A stretch of DNA of 28,938 nt. Origin: AA29 sp041481445 (GTDB taxonomy: Bacteria > Acidobacteriota > Vicinamibacteria > Fen-336). Position numbers and translations under genes: made by a program. The stretch's first letter is position 1, and every line of letters starts with the position of its first letter. The stretch lies in assembly GCA_041481445.1 (NCBI GenBank), contig JBGPBV010000076.1, positions 1 to 28,938 on the forward strand, written 5' to 3'. Below, piece by piece: positions 21,769 through 28,938 of this stretch. The notes below the pieces were generated by a model. That model worked only from the letters and a program-made list of their open reading frames with translations, searched no databases and was not told the origin of the DNA.

Positions 21769-23030
21769 GCCACCAGCCCCGCCAGGGCCTCCACCGTCGT
21801 GGCCAGGGCGCCGCGGTTGCGCTCGAGGAGCTCCTTCGCACGCGTCCCCAGCCGCTCGCGGTCGGCCGCGCTGCCGAGGAGGCGGGCCACCGCCGGGCCC
21901 AGGTCGGCCGCGGTCGCGACCTGGACGAGGGCCCCGGCGGCGCGGAACTCGTCCGCGATCTCCTGGAAGTTCTCCATGTGCGGGCCCACGACGACGGCGC
22001 GGCCGCACGCCGCCGGCTCCAGCACGTTGTGACCGCCGGCGGGGACGAGGCTGCCGCCCACGAAGACGACGGTGGCGAACGCGTAGGCGTGGGCCAGCTC
22101 GCCCATGGTGTCCAGCACGAGCACGTCGCCCTCCCGCCATTGCGAATCCGCGAGCGCGCTCCGCCGCTGGACGCGATATCCGGCACGGTCGGCCAGGGCC
22201 GCCACCTCCGCCGCCCGCTCCGGATGACGCGGCGCCAGGAGCAGGCGCAGGCCGGGAACGGCGCGGCGCGCCTCCTCCAGCGCGCCCAGGACCGCCTCTT
22301 CCTCCCCGGCCATCGTGCTTCCGGCCACCCAGAGGGACGCTCCCCCGCCGTCGCCGAGGATCGCGCGGATCGCCGGGGAGGGCGTGGTGGGGGGAGGCGC
22401 GTCGTACTTGAGGTTGCCGGTCACCCGGACCCGCCCGGCGGGGGCGCCGATCGCGCGGGCACGCTCCGCGTGCGCCTCCCCCTGCATCAGGAAGACGTCG
22501 ACTTCGCCCAGCACGCGCGCGAGGAGCGGCCGCGCGCGCCGATAGCGCGGGAACGACCGGGGCGAGAGCCGGCCGTTGGCGACGGCGATCCGCGTGCCGC
22601 GGCGGTGCGCCTCGTGGATGAGGTTGGGCCAGAGCTCCGTCTCCACGAGCACGAGCAGCTTCGGGTCGAGGCCGGCGAGCACGCGCCGCACCGGCCCCCG
22701 CAGGTCGAGGGGGTTGTAGAAGACGCCGTCGGCGACGAGCGACTGCCGCGCGATGGCGTGGCCGGTGGGAGTGGTCGTGGAGACGATCACGCGCAGGGAC
22801 GGGAACCGCGCCTTGAGCGCGGGCACGAGCCCCCGGGCCACGAGGACTTCCCCGACCGACACCGCATGGATCCAGATCGAAGGCGCGCCGCTCCCGAGGC
22901 CGGCCGGCAGCGCCCCCATCCGCTCGCGCAGCGTGCGGAGGTACTTCCCGGAGGCGCGGCCCTTCCAGAGGTAGTAGGGCGCGGCGGCGAGCAGGGCGAA
23001 CACCAGCGCCAGGCTGTAGAGCGCGTACAC
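21765..23030 (-). CDS. waaA: 3-deoxy-D-manno-octulosonic acid transferase (Kdo transferase)
   Basis: A 421-residue GT30 enzyme that transfers Kdo from CMP-Kdo to lipid IVA, the essential link between lipid A and core. The N-terminal hydrophobic anchor is at residues 1-22 (MYALYSLALVFALLAAAPYYL); the catalytic base is E61 in HAVSVGE; VETELWPNL, GNLKYD, the AGSTMAGEE loop and GGSLVPAGGHNVLEPAA follow in the usual order. I chose GTG 23030, preceded by GGAGGAG, because it gives the usual N-terminus; the open frame upstream is a shadow. First gene of the LPS operon, 33 bases downstream of the probable transcription start. Confidence 0.95.
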   Translation of the reverse strand: MYALYSLALVFALLAAAPYYLWKGRASGKYLRTLRERMGALPAGLGSGAPSIWIHAVSVGEVLVARGLVPALKARFPSLRVIVSTTTPTGHAIARQSLVADGVFYNPLDLRGPVRRVLAGLDPKLLVLVETELWPNLIHEAHRRGTRIAVANGRLSPRSFPRYRRARPLLARVLGEVDVFLMQGEAHAERARAIGAPAGRVRVTGNLKYDAPPPTTPSPAIRAILGDGGGASLWVAGSTMAGEEEAVLGALEEARRAVPGLRLLLAPRHPERAAEVAALADRAGYRVQRRSALADSQWREGDVLVLDTMGELAHAYAFATVVFVGGSLVPAGGHNVLEPAACGRAVVVGPHMENFQEIADEFRAAGALVQVATAADLGPAVARLLGSAADRERLGTRAKELLERNRGALATTVEALAGLVA

Positions 23031-23069
23031 CCTCTCCTCCGCGGACGAAAAGCACAGGCCAAAACCGCG

Positions 23070-23075
23070 AGTATA
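23070..23075 (-). promoter_or_regulatory. -10 box of the LPS operon promoter
   Basis: On the minus strand this reads TATACT, 5 of 6 to TATAAT, in the 80-base gap between the histidine kinase stop and waaA. Predicted start is near 23063. A TTGACA-like -35 is not obvious. It is the only good promoter I see before the nine overlapping genes, so it may serve all 7.9 kb. Confidence 0.55.
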
Positions 23076-23110
23076 GCGGGCGCCCGAACCGACCGGGTAA
23101 TCCGGCCGAG

Positions 23111-25051
23111 CTACACCGCGGGCGGGGGCACGCCCTTGACGAGCGTGGGCGTCTCGGAGGCGGGAGTCCGGTACTTGTCGAGGGCGGTGGCGAGGCGCCG
23201 CCAGTCGATCGGCTTGGTGAAGTACTCCATCGCGCCCAGCGCGTGCCCCAGCCCCGGGTCGTCGACGATCGTGATCATGATGACGGGCGTGCTGACGAGC
23301 GCGGGGTCGGCCTTGAACGCCTTGAGCACCCCCCAGCCGTCGAGGCCGGGCATCACGACGTCGAGGGTGACGAGGTCGGGACGCATCTCCCGCGCGAGCC
23401 GCAGCCCCTCCTCGCCGTCGGCGGCGGTGGCGACCCGGAACCCCTCCTTCTCGAGGAAGCGCAGGAGCAGGTCGCGCACGACGTGGTCGTCGTCGATCAC
23501 GAGCACGCTGGAGGGCGCGCCCGTGGGCGGGACGGTCTGGAACAGCGGCGCCTGCGTGCCCAGCTCCGCGGAGAGCTCGGCCGGGTCCAGGTTGCTGGGG
23601 AGGAGCATGGTGAAGGTCGAGCCGCGGCCGGGCGCGCTCTCCACCGTCACCTCGCCCCCCATCATCTGGCAGAGCTGCCGGCTGATGACGAGGCCGAGGC
23701 CGGTGCCACCGTACTTGCGGGTGGTGGAGGCGTCGGCCTGGGCGAAGGCCTGGAAGAGCTTGGTGACCTGGTCCGGGCTCATCCCGATGCCGCTGTCCAT
23801 CACGCGGAAGCGGATCCAGGGCGCGCCGTTGATCCCGGTGCGGTCCACGTGCAGGGCCACCTTGCCGTTCTCGGTGAACTTGCTGGCGTTGCTCATCAGG
23901 TTGAGCAGGACCTGGCGCACGCGGGTGAGGTCCGCGCGCATGCGGTGCACGTCCTCGTCGCACTTGAACTCGAGCACGTTGCCGCGCCGCTCGGCCAGGG
24001 GGCGGATGGTGCCGGAGACCTCGCGCACCAGGGCGGGGACGTCGAAGAGCTCGGGGAACAGCTCCATCTTGCCGGCCTCGATCTTCGAGAGGTCGAGGAT
24101 GTCGTTGATGAGGCGGAGGAGGTGCTTGCCCGCGCTGTGGATCTTCTCGAGGTCGGGGACGAGCTCGTCCTGGCCGCGCTCGCGGACCTCCTCCGTGAGC
24201 ATCTCGCTGTAGCCGATGACGGCGTTGAGCGGGGTCCGCAGCTCGTGGCTCATGTTGGCGAGGAAGGCGCTCTTGGCCCGCGAAGCGTCCTCGGAGGCGT
24301 CCACCGCCGCCACCAGCTCCTCCTGGATGCGCTTGCGCTCGGAGACGTCCAGGACCGCGACCAGCGTGCCCACGATGCGCCCGTCCGGGCCCCGGAAGGC
24401 GGCGGCGGCCGACTCCGCCCAGAACCGGCCGCCGTCCTTGCGCTGCAGGGCGATCTCGTACTGCTCGAACAGCCCCTGCAGGCGGAGGGCCAGGTGCTCG
24501 CGGTAGCTCTCCTGCTCCTCGCCGGGAACGAGGAGCTCGGGCACGGTGCGCCCGATCATCTCCTCCGCCGCGTACCCCGAGAGCTGGCACATGCGCGAGT
24601 TCACGTAGGTGATGACGTCGGCCTCGTCCGTGATGATCAGCCCCTCGCCGAGCGTCTCCACCGCGGCCCGGAAGCGGGCTTCCGAGGCCCGCAGCTCCTC
24701 TTCCCCCGCCGCCCGCGCCTCCACGTCGCGGAAGCTCGCGATCAGGAAGGGGTCGTCCTCGTCGCGCACCTCCGTGACGAGCACGTCGGCCGCGAACACG
24801 CTCCCGTCGACGCGCCGGCCCAGCAGCACGTGCGCCAGGCCGTGGGTGAGATCGGCGGGCAGCGCCTCCAGGGGAGCGGCGGGCCGGCCGGGCCGCGGGC
24901 GGGCGGCGGCGAGGAGCACCCCCACGGGCTGGCCGATGAGGTCGGCGGGGCGGTAGCCGAAGAGCTCTTCCGTCCGCGGATTGACGGTGAGGATCCGGGA
25001 GTCGCCGCCGAAGCTGACCACGGCGTCGCTGGACCGCTCGAAGAGCGCCAT
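23111..25051 (-). CDS. Hybrid sensor histidine kinase/response regulator with two PAS domains
   Basis: A 646-residue soluble signalling protein. PAS 1 at about residues 1-112 (VNPRTEELFGY), PAS 2 at about 122-238 (GLIITDEADVITYVN; VLDVSERK), HisKA with the phosphoacceptor H269 in SHELRTPLNAVIGY, HATPase with N-box N388, G1 box DSGIGM (D419) and G2 box GGTGLGL, and a C-terminal receiver domain with D520/D521, phospho-acceptor D564 and K613. No membrane segment, so it senses an internal cue or redox/light-type ligand; no cofactor residues are evident. No output domain and no partner regulator nearby, so the phosphate must go to a separate protein. Upstream of the LPS operon on the same strand, but waaA has its own promoter. 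Confidence 0.94.
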   Translation of the reverse strand: MALFERSSDAVVSFGGDSRILTVNPRTEELFGYRPADLIGQPVGVLLAAARPRPGRPAAPLEALPADLTHGLAHVLLGRRVDGSVFAADVLVTEVRDEDDPFLIASFRDVEARAAGEEELRASEARFRAAVETLGEGLIITDEADVITYVNSRMCQLSGYAAEEMIGRTVPELLVPGEEQESYREHLALRLQGLFEQYEIALQRKDGGRFWAESAAAAFRGPDGRIVGTLVAVLDVSERKRIQEELVAAVDASEDASRAKSAFLANMSHELRTPLNAVIGYSEMLTEEVRERGQDELVPDLEKIHSAGKHLLRLINDILDLSKIEAGKMELFPELFDVPALVREVSGTIRPLAERRGNVLEFKCDEDVHRMRADLTRVRQVLLNLMSNASKFTENGKVALHVDRTGINGAPWIRFRVMDSGIGMSPDQVTKLFQAFAQADASTTRKYGGTGLGLVISRQLCQMMGGEVTVESAPGRGSTFTMLLPSNLDPAELSAELGTQAPLFQTVPPTGAPSSVLVIDDDHVVRDLLLRFLEKEGFRVATAADGEEGLRLAREMRPDLVTLDVVMPGLDGWGVLKAFKADPALVSTPVIMITIVDDPGLGHALGAMEYFTKPIDWRRLATALDKYRTPASETPTLVKGVPPPAV

Positions 25052-25118
25052 GCGGGCCGAGGCGTCGCGCCGCCGGGGCCGTGGGGTCGTCAGTCGGCGC
25101 CTCCGGGAAATCGCGGAA

Positions 25119-25124
25119 ATGATA
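25119..25124 (-). promoter_or_regulatory. -10-like box for the histidine kinase gene
   Basis: On the minus strand this reads TATCAT, 5 of 6 to TATAAT, 67 bases before ATG 25051. No clear -35, and no ribosome binding site precedes the ATG. Confidence 0.35.
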
Positions 25125-25173
25125 CGGCAGAACGGGATGGATCATCCGGGCCTGGCACCGGGGGCCGGATTGG

Positions 25174-25204
25174 TTGACGCTCACCGGGGGCGGTGGGATA
25201 GACT
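25174..25204 (+). promoter_or_regulatory. Promoter of the gap-pgk-tpiA operon
   Basis: TTGACG (-35, 25174-25179, 5 of 6 to TTGACA) and TAGACT (-10, 25199-25204) with 19 bases between them; GATAGA at 25197-25202 would give 17. It is the only promoter here with a good -35. The leader to ATG 25253 is about 40 bases and has AGGAGG at 25239-25244, 8 bases before the ATG. Confidence 0.55.
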
Positions 25205-25218
25205 GACCGCTTCTCTCT

Positions 25219-25243
25219 CCCGTATACGGGACGCTCCTAGGAG
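25219..25243 (+). promoter_or_regulatory. Two perfect palindromes in the gap leader, possible operator
   Basis: CCCGTATACGGG (12 bases, 25219-25230) and CTCCTAGGAG (10 bases, 25234-25243) stand in tandem between the promoter and the start codon of gap. The first is placed where a repressor could block elongation; the second includes most of the ribosome binding site. A regulator of central carbon metabolism binding here is conjecture. Confidence 0.4.
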
Positions 25244-25252
25244 GCGACGAAA

Positions 25253-26269
25253 ATGTCGATCCGCGTCGGCATCAATGGATTCGGGCGCATTGGACGCAAC
25301 ATCCTCCGGGCCGCTCTGCACGAGCGCGAGCTGGAGTTCGTGGCCGTCAACGACATCACCGACGCGCCCACCCTCGCCCATCTCCTCAAGTACGACTCGA
25401 TCCTCGGCAACCTGCCCGACGAGGTGAAGGTGGAGGGCGACACCATCCGCGTGGCCGGCCGCACGGTCAAGGTCCTGGCCGTCAAGGACCCGGCCCAGCT
25501 TCCCTGGAAGAGCCTCGGGGTCGACTACGTGATCGAGTCCACCGGCCTCTTCACGGACGCGGAGAAGGCCAAGGCCCACCTCGGCGCGGGCGCGAAGAAG
25601 GTCATCATCTCGGCCCCGGCCAAGAACGAGGACATCACGATCGTGATGGGGGTCAACCACGAGAAGTACGACCCCCGCAAGCACACGATCCTCTCCAACG
25701 CGTCCTGCACCACGAACTGCCTGGCCCCGGTGGCCAAGGTCCTCCACGACTCCTTCGGGATCGTGAAGGGGCAGATGACGACCATCCACTCCTACACGAA
25801 CGACCAGAAGATCCTGGATCTGCCCCACAAGGACCTGCGGCGGGCGCGCGCAGCCGCCCTCTCGATGATCCCGACCTCGACCGGCGCCGCCAAGGCCATC
25901 TACCTCGCCATCCCCGAGCTCAAGGGCAAGCTCGACGGCGTCGCCATCCGCGTCCCCACCCCGAACGTGTCGCTGGTGGACCTCACGGTCGAGCTGGGCA
26001 AGAGCGCCACCGCCGCCGAGATCAACGGCGCGCTGGAGCAGGCGGCGCGCGGCCCCATGAAGGGCGTGCTGGAGGTGACGCACGAGGAGCTGGTCTCGAT
26101 CGACTTCCGGGGCAACCCGCACTCCTCGATCGTGGACGCCGGCCTCACCCGGGTGGTGGACGGCAACCTGGCCAAGGTCTTCTCCTGGTACGACAACGAG
26201 TGGGGCTTCTCGCAGCGCGTGAAGGACCTGATCCTCTACATGGCCCAGCGCGACCGCTCGGCGGCCTGA
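25253..26269 (+). CDS. gap: Glyceraldehyde-3-phosphate dehydrogenase, type I
   Basis: A 338-residue enzyme converting glyceraldehyde 3-phosphate, phosphate and NAD+ to 1,3-bisphosphoglycerate, reversibly. The NAD-binding GINGFGRIGRN is at residues 6-16; VNDITD (D34) suggests preference for NAD over NADP; the catalytic cysteine is C152 in NASCTTNCLAP; the base His lies in TIHSYT; the C-terminal WYDNEWGFSQRV is complete. A strong AGGAGG sets the start. First gene of the operon, 13 bases before pgk. Confidence 0.97.
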   Translation: MSIRVGINGFGRIGRNILRAALHERELEFVAVNDITDAPTLAHLLKYDSILGNLPDEVKVEGDTIRVAGRTVKVLAVKDPAQLPWKSLGVDYVIESTGLFTDAEKAKAHLGAGAKKVIISAPAKNEDITIVMGVNHEKYDPRKHTILSNASCTTNCLAPVAKVLHDSFGIVKGQMTTIHSYTNDQKILDLPHKDLRRARAAALSMIPTSTGAAKAIYLAIPELKGKLDGVAIRVPTPNVSLVDLTVELGKSATAAEINGALEQAARGPMKGVLEVTHEELVSIDFRGNPHSSIVDAGLTRVVDGNLAKVFSWYDNEWGFSQRVKDLILYMAQRDRSAA

Positions 26270-26282
26270 GCCGGGGGCCGTC

Positions 26283-27467
26283 ATGGCGAAGAAGACGGTC
26301 AAGGACCTGCGGGACCTCGCGGGCACGCACGTCTTCGTGCGCGTCGACTACAACGTGCCCCTCGAGGACGGCCGCATCAGCGACGACACGCGCATCAAGG
26401 CCTCGCTGCCCACCCTCGAGCACCTGATCCGGGGCGGGGCGCGCCTCGCCCTCGCCTCGCACCTGGGACGACCGAAGAAGGGCCCGACGCCGGAGTTCAG
26501 CCTGCGCCCGGTCGCGGCACGGCTCGCCGAGCTCTTGGGCCGGGCCGTGCCGCTAGCCGCCGACTGCGTCGGGCCCGAGGTCCGCAGTCTGGCGGAAGCG
26601 ATGGGCGACGGCGACGTCCTCCTTCTCGAGAACGTCCGCTTCCATCCCGAGGAGGAGAAGAACGACACCGCCTTCGCCCGAGCCCTGGTCGGGGACACCC
26701 GCTCGACCGTCTTCGTGAACGACGCCTTCGGCAGCGCTCATCGTGCGCACGCGTCGACCGAGGGGGTGTCGCACTTCGTCGACACCGCGGTGGCGGGGTT
26801 CCTGATGGAGAAGGAGCTCCGGTACCTCGACATGGCCGTGCATCCCAGGGAGCGGCCGCTGGTGGCGGTGCTCGGGGGGGCCAAGGTCTCGGACAAGATC
26901 GAGGTCATCCAGGCCCTGCTCGAGCGGGTGGACTCGCTCCTCGTCGGCGGCGGGATGGCCTACACGTTCCTGCGCGCCCGCGGGTATCCGACGGGCAAGA
27001 GCCTGGTCGAGGAGGACAAGGTCGCGCTGGCCTCCGACCTGCTGCGGAGGGCCGGGGGCAAGATCGTGCTGCCGTCCGACCACGTCGTGGCCTCGCGTTT
27101 CGCGGCCGACGCCGAGACCAGGACGCTCCCCGCCTCGGAGGTTCCCGACGGCTGGATGGGGCTCGACATCGGCCCCGAGACGCGCCGGGCCTACGCCGAG
27201 CGCGTGCGCGCCGGCAAGGTCGTCGTCTGGAACGGCCCCATGGGCGTGTTCGAGATGAAGCCGTTCGCGGAAGGCACGCGCGCTCTCGCCCAGGCCCTCG
27301 CCGACTGCGAGGGAGTCACGATCGTGGGGGGCGGCGACAGCGTGGCCGCGGTCACCCAGATGGGCCTGGCCGACAAGATCGACCACGTCTCGACGGGCGG
27401 TGGCGCCTCCCTCGAGTTCCTGGCCGGAGCGGCGCTCCCCGGCGTGGGCTGCCTCCAGGAGGCGTGA
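26283..27467 (+). CDS. pgk: Phosphoglycerate kinase
   Basis: A 394-residue two-domain kinase that moves phosphate between 1,3-bisphosphoglycerate and ADP. The substrate motifs VRVDYNVP at 19-26 (R20, D22, N24) and SHLGRP at 59-64, then FVNDAFGSAHRAHAST, the hinge VLGGAKVSDKIEV, and the nucleotide site IVGGGDSVAAV with the ending STGGGASLEFLAG are all present. Length is normal. Only a weak G-rich ribosome binding site precedes the ATG, consistent with coupling to gap 13 bases upstream. Its TGA overlaps the tpiA ATG by one base (TGATG). Confidence 0.97.
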   Translation: MAKKTVKDLRDLAGTHVFVRVDYNVPLEDGRISDDTRIKASLPTLEHLIRGGARLALASHLGRPKKGPTPEFSLRPVAARLAELLGRAVPLAADCVGPEVRSLAEAMGDGDVLLLENVRFHPEEEKNDTAFARALVGDTRSTVFVNDAFGSAHRAHASTEGVSHFVDTAVAGFLMEKELRYLDMAVHPRERPLVAVLGGAKVSDKIEVIQALLERVDSLLVGGGMAYTFLRARGYPTGKSLVEEDKVALASDLLRRAGGKIVLPSDHVVASRFAADAETRTLPASEVPDGWMGLDIGPETRRAYAERVRAGKVVVWNGPMGVFEMKPFAEGTRALAQALADCEGVTIVGGGDSVAAVTQMGLADKIDHVSTGGGASLEFLAGAALPGVGCLQEA

Positions 27468-28228
27468 TGCGGCGGTACTTGTTCGCGGGGAACTGGAAGA
27501 TGAACAAGACCGTCGCGGACGGGGTCGCCCTCGCGCGCACGCTCCGCGAAGGCCTGGATCGCGAGCCCACGCGGCACGAGGTGGCCGTGATGCCGCCGTT
27601 CACGTCCCTGGCCGCGGTGGGGGAGGCGCTGAAGGGATCGGCGATCGCCCTCGGCGGGCAAGACATGCACTGGGAGCGCGAGGGGGCCTTCACGGGCGAG
27701 GTCTCGCCGGTCATGCTGCGCGACGTCGGGTGCGCCTACGTCATCCTCGGCCACTCCGAGCGCCGCCACGTCTTCGGGGAGACGGACGACGCCGTGGGCA
27801 AGAAGACACGCGCCGCCGTCGATTTCGGCCTCACCCCGATCGCCTGCGTGGGCGAGCTGCTGGCCGAGCGCGAGTCGAGCCGGACGCTCGAGATCGTGGA
27901 GCGGCAGCTCGAGCGCGCGCTGCGCGCCCTGAAGCCGGAAGAGGTCGCGCGCGTGGTGATCGCCTACGAGCCGGTCTGGGCGATCGGCACCGGCAAGGTC
28001 GCCACCCCCGAGCAGGCGGAGGAGGTCCATGCCTTCATCCGCAAGCGCGTGTCGTCCTCGCACGGCGAGGATCCCGCCGAGGCCGTCCGCATCCTCTACG
28101 GCGGCAGCGTGAACCCGGGCAACGCGGCTGGCATCATGGCCCAGCCCAACGTGGACGGGGTCCTGGTGGGGGGCGCCTCCCTCAAGGCGGAGACGTTCCT
28201 GCCCATCGTCAACTACCGCCCGGCGTAG
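27467..28228 (+). CDS. tpiA: Triose-phosphate isomerase
   Basis: A 253-residue TIM-barrel enzyme interconverting dihydroxyacetone phosphate and glyceraldehyde 3-phosphate. Catalytic residues: N9 and K11 (GNWKMN), H96 (LGHSERR), E168 (AYEPVWAIGTG); the phosphate-binding YGGSVNPGN and GVLVGGASL follow. I chose ATG 27467 over GTG 27464 because AGGAGG at 27457-27462 is 4 bases from the ATG and only 1 base from the GTG. The 3' end overlaps the convergent small gene by 20 bases. In many bacteria secG follows; it does not here. Confidence 0.97.
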   Translation: MRRYLFAGNWKMNKTVADGVALARTLREGLDREPTRHEVAVMPPFTSLAAVGEALKGSAIALGGQDMHWEREGAFTGEVSPVMLRDVGCAYVILGHSERRHVFGETDDAVGKKTRAAVDFGLTPIACVGELLAERESSRTLEIVERQLERALRALKPEEVARVVIAYEPVWAIGTGKVATPEQAEEVHAFIRKRVSSSHGEDPAEAVRILYGGSVNPGNAAGIMAQPNVDGVLVGGASLKAETFLPIVNYRPA

Positions 28229-28409
28229 GCTCGCGCCCGCCGTCACCCTTCTCGTTCTCGTTCGGCAGCGTCTGGGCGAGCTTGGGCCTCGCCAGCGTCT
28301 GCATCAGCTTCTCGATCTCGTCGGGCCTCATCGGCACTCCGGCGAGCGCGCCGAGCTCGAGCACGGCGCACAACAGCAGGAACCTGAGTCGGCCCTTCCC
28401 GGCCCGCAT
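28209..28409 (-). CDS. Small protein with N-terminal hydrophobic segment
   Basis: A 66-residue protein. Residues 9-25 (RFLLLCAVLELGALAGV) form a hydrophobic stretch after a basic start, either a signal peptide, possibly with a lipobox-like LLLC, or a membrane anchor; MRPDEIEKLMQTLARPKL at about 27-44 is an amphipathic helix; the end is Gly/Glu/Pro-rich and disordered. AAGGGAG lies 8 bases before ATG 28409. It resembles conserved hypothetical proteins of high-GC Gram-negatives in my memory, but I cannot name a family. Its last 20 bases overlap tpiA on the opposite strand. Confidence 0.65.
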   Translation of the reverse strand: MRAGKGRLRFLLLCAVLELGALAGVPMRPDEIEKLMQTLARPKLAQTLPNENEKGDGGREPTPGGS

Positions 28410-28443
28410 GCACCACTCCCTTCCATGGACCGCGCGAGACATG

Positions 28444-28469
28444 CGATCCGCCGGTCCGCAGGCGGATCG
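28444..28469 (-). repeat. Strong inverted repeat between two small minus-strand genes
   Basis: CGATCCGCC, 8-base loop, GGCGGATCG: a perfect 9-bp stem. It lies 14 bases downstream of the 76-codon gene and 35 bases upstream of the 66-codon gene. No T-run follows on either strand. It may be a terminator of the first, an operator for the second, or a protein-binding dyad. Confidence 0.45.
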
Positions 28470-28482
28470 AGGGTGGACGCGA

Positions 28483-28713
28483 CTAGGAGGCGGGAGGGCC
28501 GCGCGGGGCGGCGAGCCGGGCGAGCGGTGGGAAGAGCAGACGAGGACGGTCGGCCGGAGCGACGACGCGCGGCTCGTCCGGAACCCCGAAGGTGGCCGCG
28601 GACGGCAGGACGGCCCACACGACGCCACCAGCGACGGGGGACACCACGGCCACCAGGACGGCCACGACACACAAGCCGACGAGGAAGCCGCGGGTCGAGG
28701 GCAGACGAGCCAT
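28483..28713 (-). CDS. Small hypothetical membrane protein
   Basis: A 76-residue protein. Residues 8-37 (RGFLVGLCVVAVLVAVVSPVAGGVVWAVLP) are strongly hydrophobic, enough for one long or two short membrane segments; the rest is Pro/Arg/Ala-rich. No family recognised. The start at ATG 28713 has only a weak AGG upstream. The frame is open further upstream, but that part is polar and unlike a protein N-terminus. Moderate doubt that it is expressed. Confidence 0.45.
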   Translation of the reverse strand: MARLPSTRGFLVGLCVVAVLVAVVSPVAGGVVWAVLPSAATFGVPDEPRVVAPADRPRLLFPPLARLAAPRGPPAS

Positions 28714-28785
28714 CGACCTGAAGCTATGCCCGATCACGGGCCGCTGCAAGCCTGGCCGGAGAACCGCCGTGAGATGGCTCTGACA

Positions 28786-28815
28786 TATATTCGACTGACC
28801 CGTTCCAGGACGGGT
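28786..28815 (+). promoter_or_regulatory. -10 box and overlapping inverted repeat before the right-edge gene
   Basis: TATATT (28786-28791) is 5 of 6 to TATAAT in an AT-rich island unusual for this window. A perfect inverted repeat ACCCGT-N6-ACGGGT (28798-28815) begins where transcription would start, as an operator would. No -35 is clear. Confidence 0.4.
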
Positions 28816-28847
28816 TGGACCCTGCGGCGTGAACCGGCTGAACACCA

Positions 28848-28863
28848 CGGCAGCGTTCTGCCG
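28848..28863 (+). other. Leader hairpin before the right-edge gene
   Basis: CGGCAG-CGTT-CTGCCG, a 6-bp stem with 4-base loop, ends a few bases before the GAGGAGGG ribosome binding site of the gene at 28881. No T-run follows. Possible role in translation or simply leader structure. Confidence 0.3.
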
Positions 28864-28880
28864 GCCTGAGGAGGGACACG

Positions 28881-28938
28881 ATGCGCCACCGGCATACCGA
28901 TCCGGCCGTGCCCCACGGGCACGCCATCAGCCGCAGGC
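28881..28938 (+). CDS. N-terminal start of an unknown gene (cut by the window edge)
   Basis: ATG 28881 follows a strong ribosome binding site (GAGGAGGG at 28868-28875) at good distance. Nineteen residues are visible, with several histidines (MRHRHTDPAVPHGHAISRR). Too short to assign. The well-formed promoter, dyad, hairpin and ribosome binding site support a real start. Confidence 0.5.
   Translation, partial: MRHRHTDPAVPHGHAISRR

Noticed and set aside
1..28938. rRNA, tRNA, CRISPR, insertion sequence or phage features
   Set aside because: No cloverleaf, repeat-spacer array, transposase or integrase sequence was seen. The gaps between genes are too short for most of these, and the longest, about 200 bases before gap, holds only promoter-like sequence.

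Overview
This 28.9-kb window comes from a chromosome of very high GC content (about 70% or more by eye). It is packed with genes, and most neighbours overlap by 4 bases (ATGA, GTGA or TTGA). A full set of Kdo, heptose and lipid A genes shows a Gram-negative cell with an LPS outer membrane. Base composition and gene mix would fit Candidatus Rokubacteria/Methylomirabilota or a Myxococcota/deltaproteobacterial lineage, but nothing here fixes the taxon. I saw no rRNA, tRNA, CRISPR array or insertion sequence.

Layout. 1-348: 3' end of an unknown gene. 363-2126 (-): DUF885 metallopeptidase-like protein. 2226-4308 (+): an isolated GspE/PilB-type ATPase overlapping a CoA-binding protein. 4309-5968 (+): three coupled genes of unknown function behind a sequence that matches the core of the CIRCE heat-shock operator. 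6063-7835 (+): a SAM methyltransferase and a Mak-like ROK sugar kinase, the kinase apparently starting at CTG. 7832-9867 (-): MFS transporter and alpha/beta hydrolase. 9916-12209 (-): an EgtB-like enzyme and a TIGR04348-type glycosyltransferase overlapping by ATGA, which I read as selenoneine genes senA and senB. 12233-12979 (+): fatty acid hydroxylase/sterol desaturase-family membrane protein, divergent from senA. 12982-15116 (-): threonine dehydratase-like enzyme and a Tat-exported glycosylasparaginase-like hydrolase. 15151-23030 (-): nine-gene LPS operon, in transcription order waaA, lpxK, lpxL, waaF, gmhB, rfaE1, rfaE2, waaC-like, ICMT-like, from a single TATACT promoter. 23111-25051 (-): soluble hybrid histidine kinase. 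25253-28228 (+): gap-pgk-tpiA glycolytic operon. 28209-28713 (-): two small membrane or exported proteins. 28881-end (+): start of a new gene with a strong ribosome binding site.

How the genes work together. The LPS operon covers activation of heptose (rfaE1, gmhB, rfaE2), transfer of Kdo and heptoses (waaA, waaF, waaC) and lipid A completion (lpxK 4'-kinase, lpxL acyltransferase); gmhA and the early lpx genes must lie elsewhere. gap-pgk-tpiA forms the triose part of glycolysis/gluconeogenesis. SenB would make a selenosugar from selenophosphate and a UDP-sugar, and SenA would join it oxidatively to hercynine; the selenophosphate synthetase (SenC/SelD) and EgtD are not in the window. The most interesting points are the senAB pair without senC, the CIRCE-like operator before an unknown operon, the CTG start, and -10 boxes lying only 6-12 bases before several start codons, which suggests leaderless transcripts.
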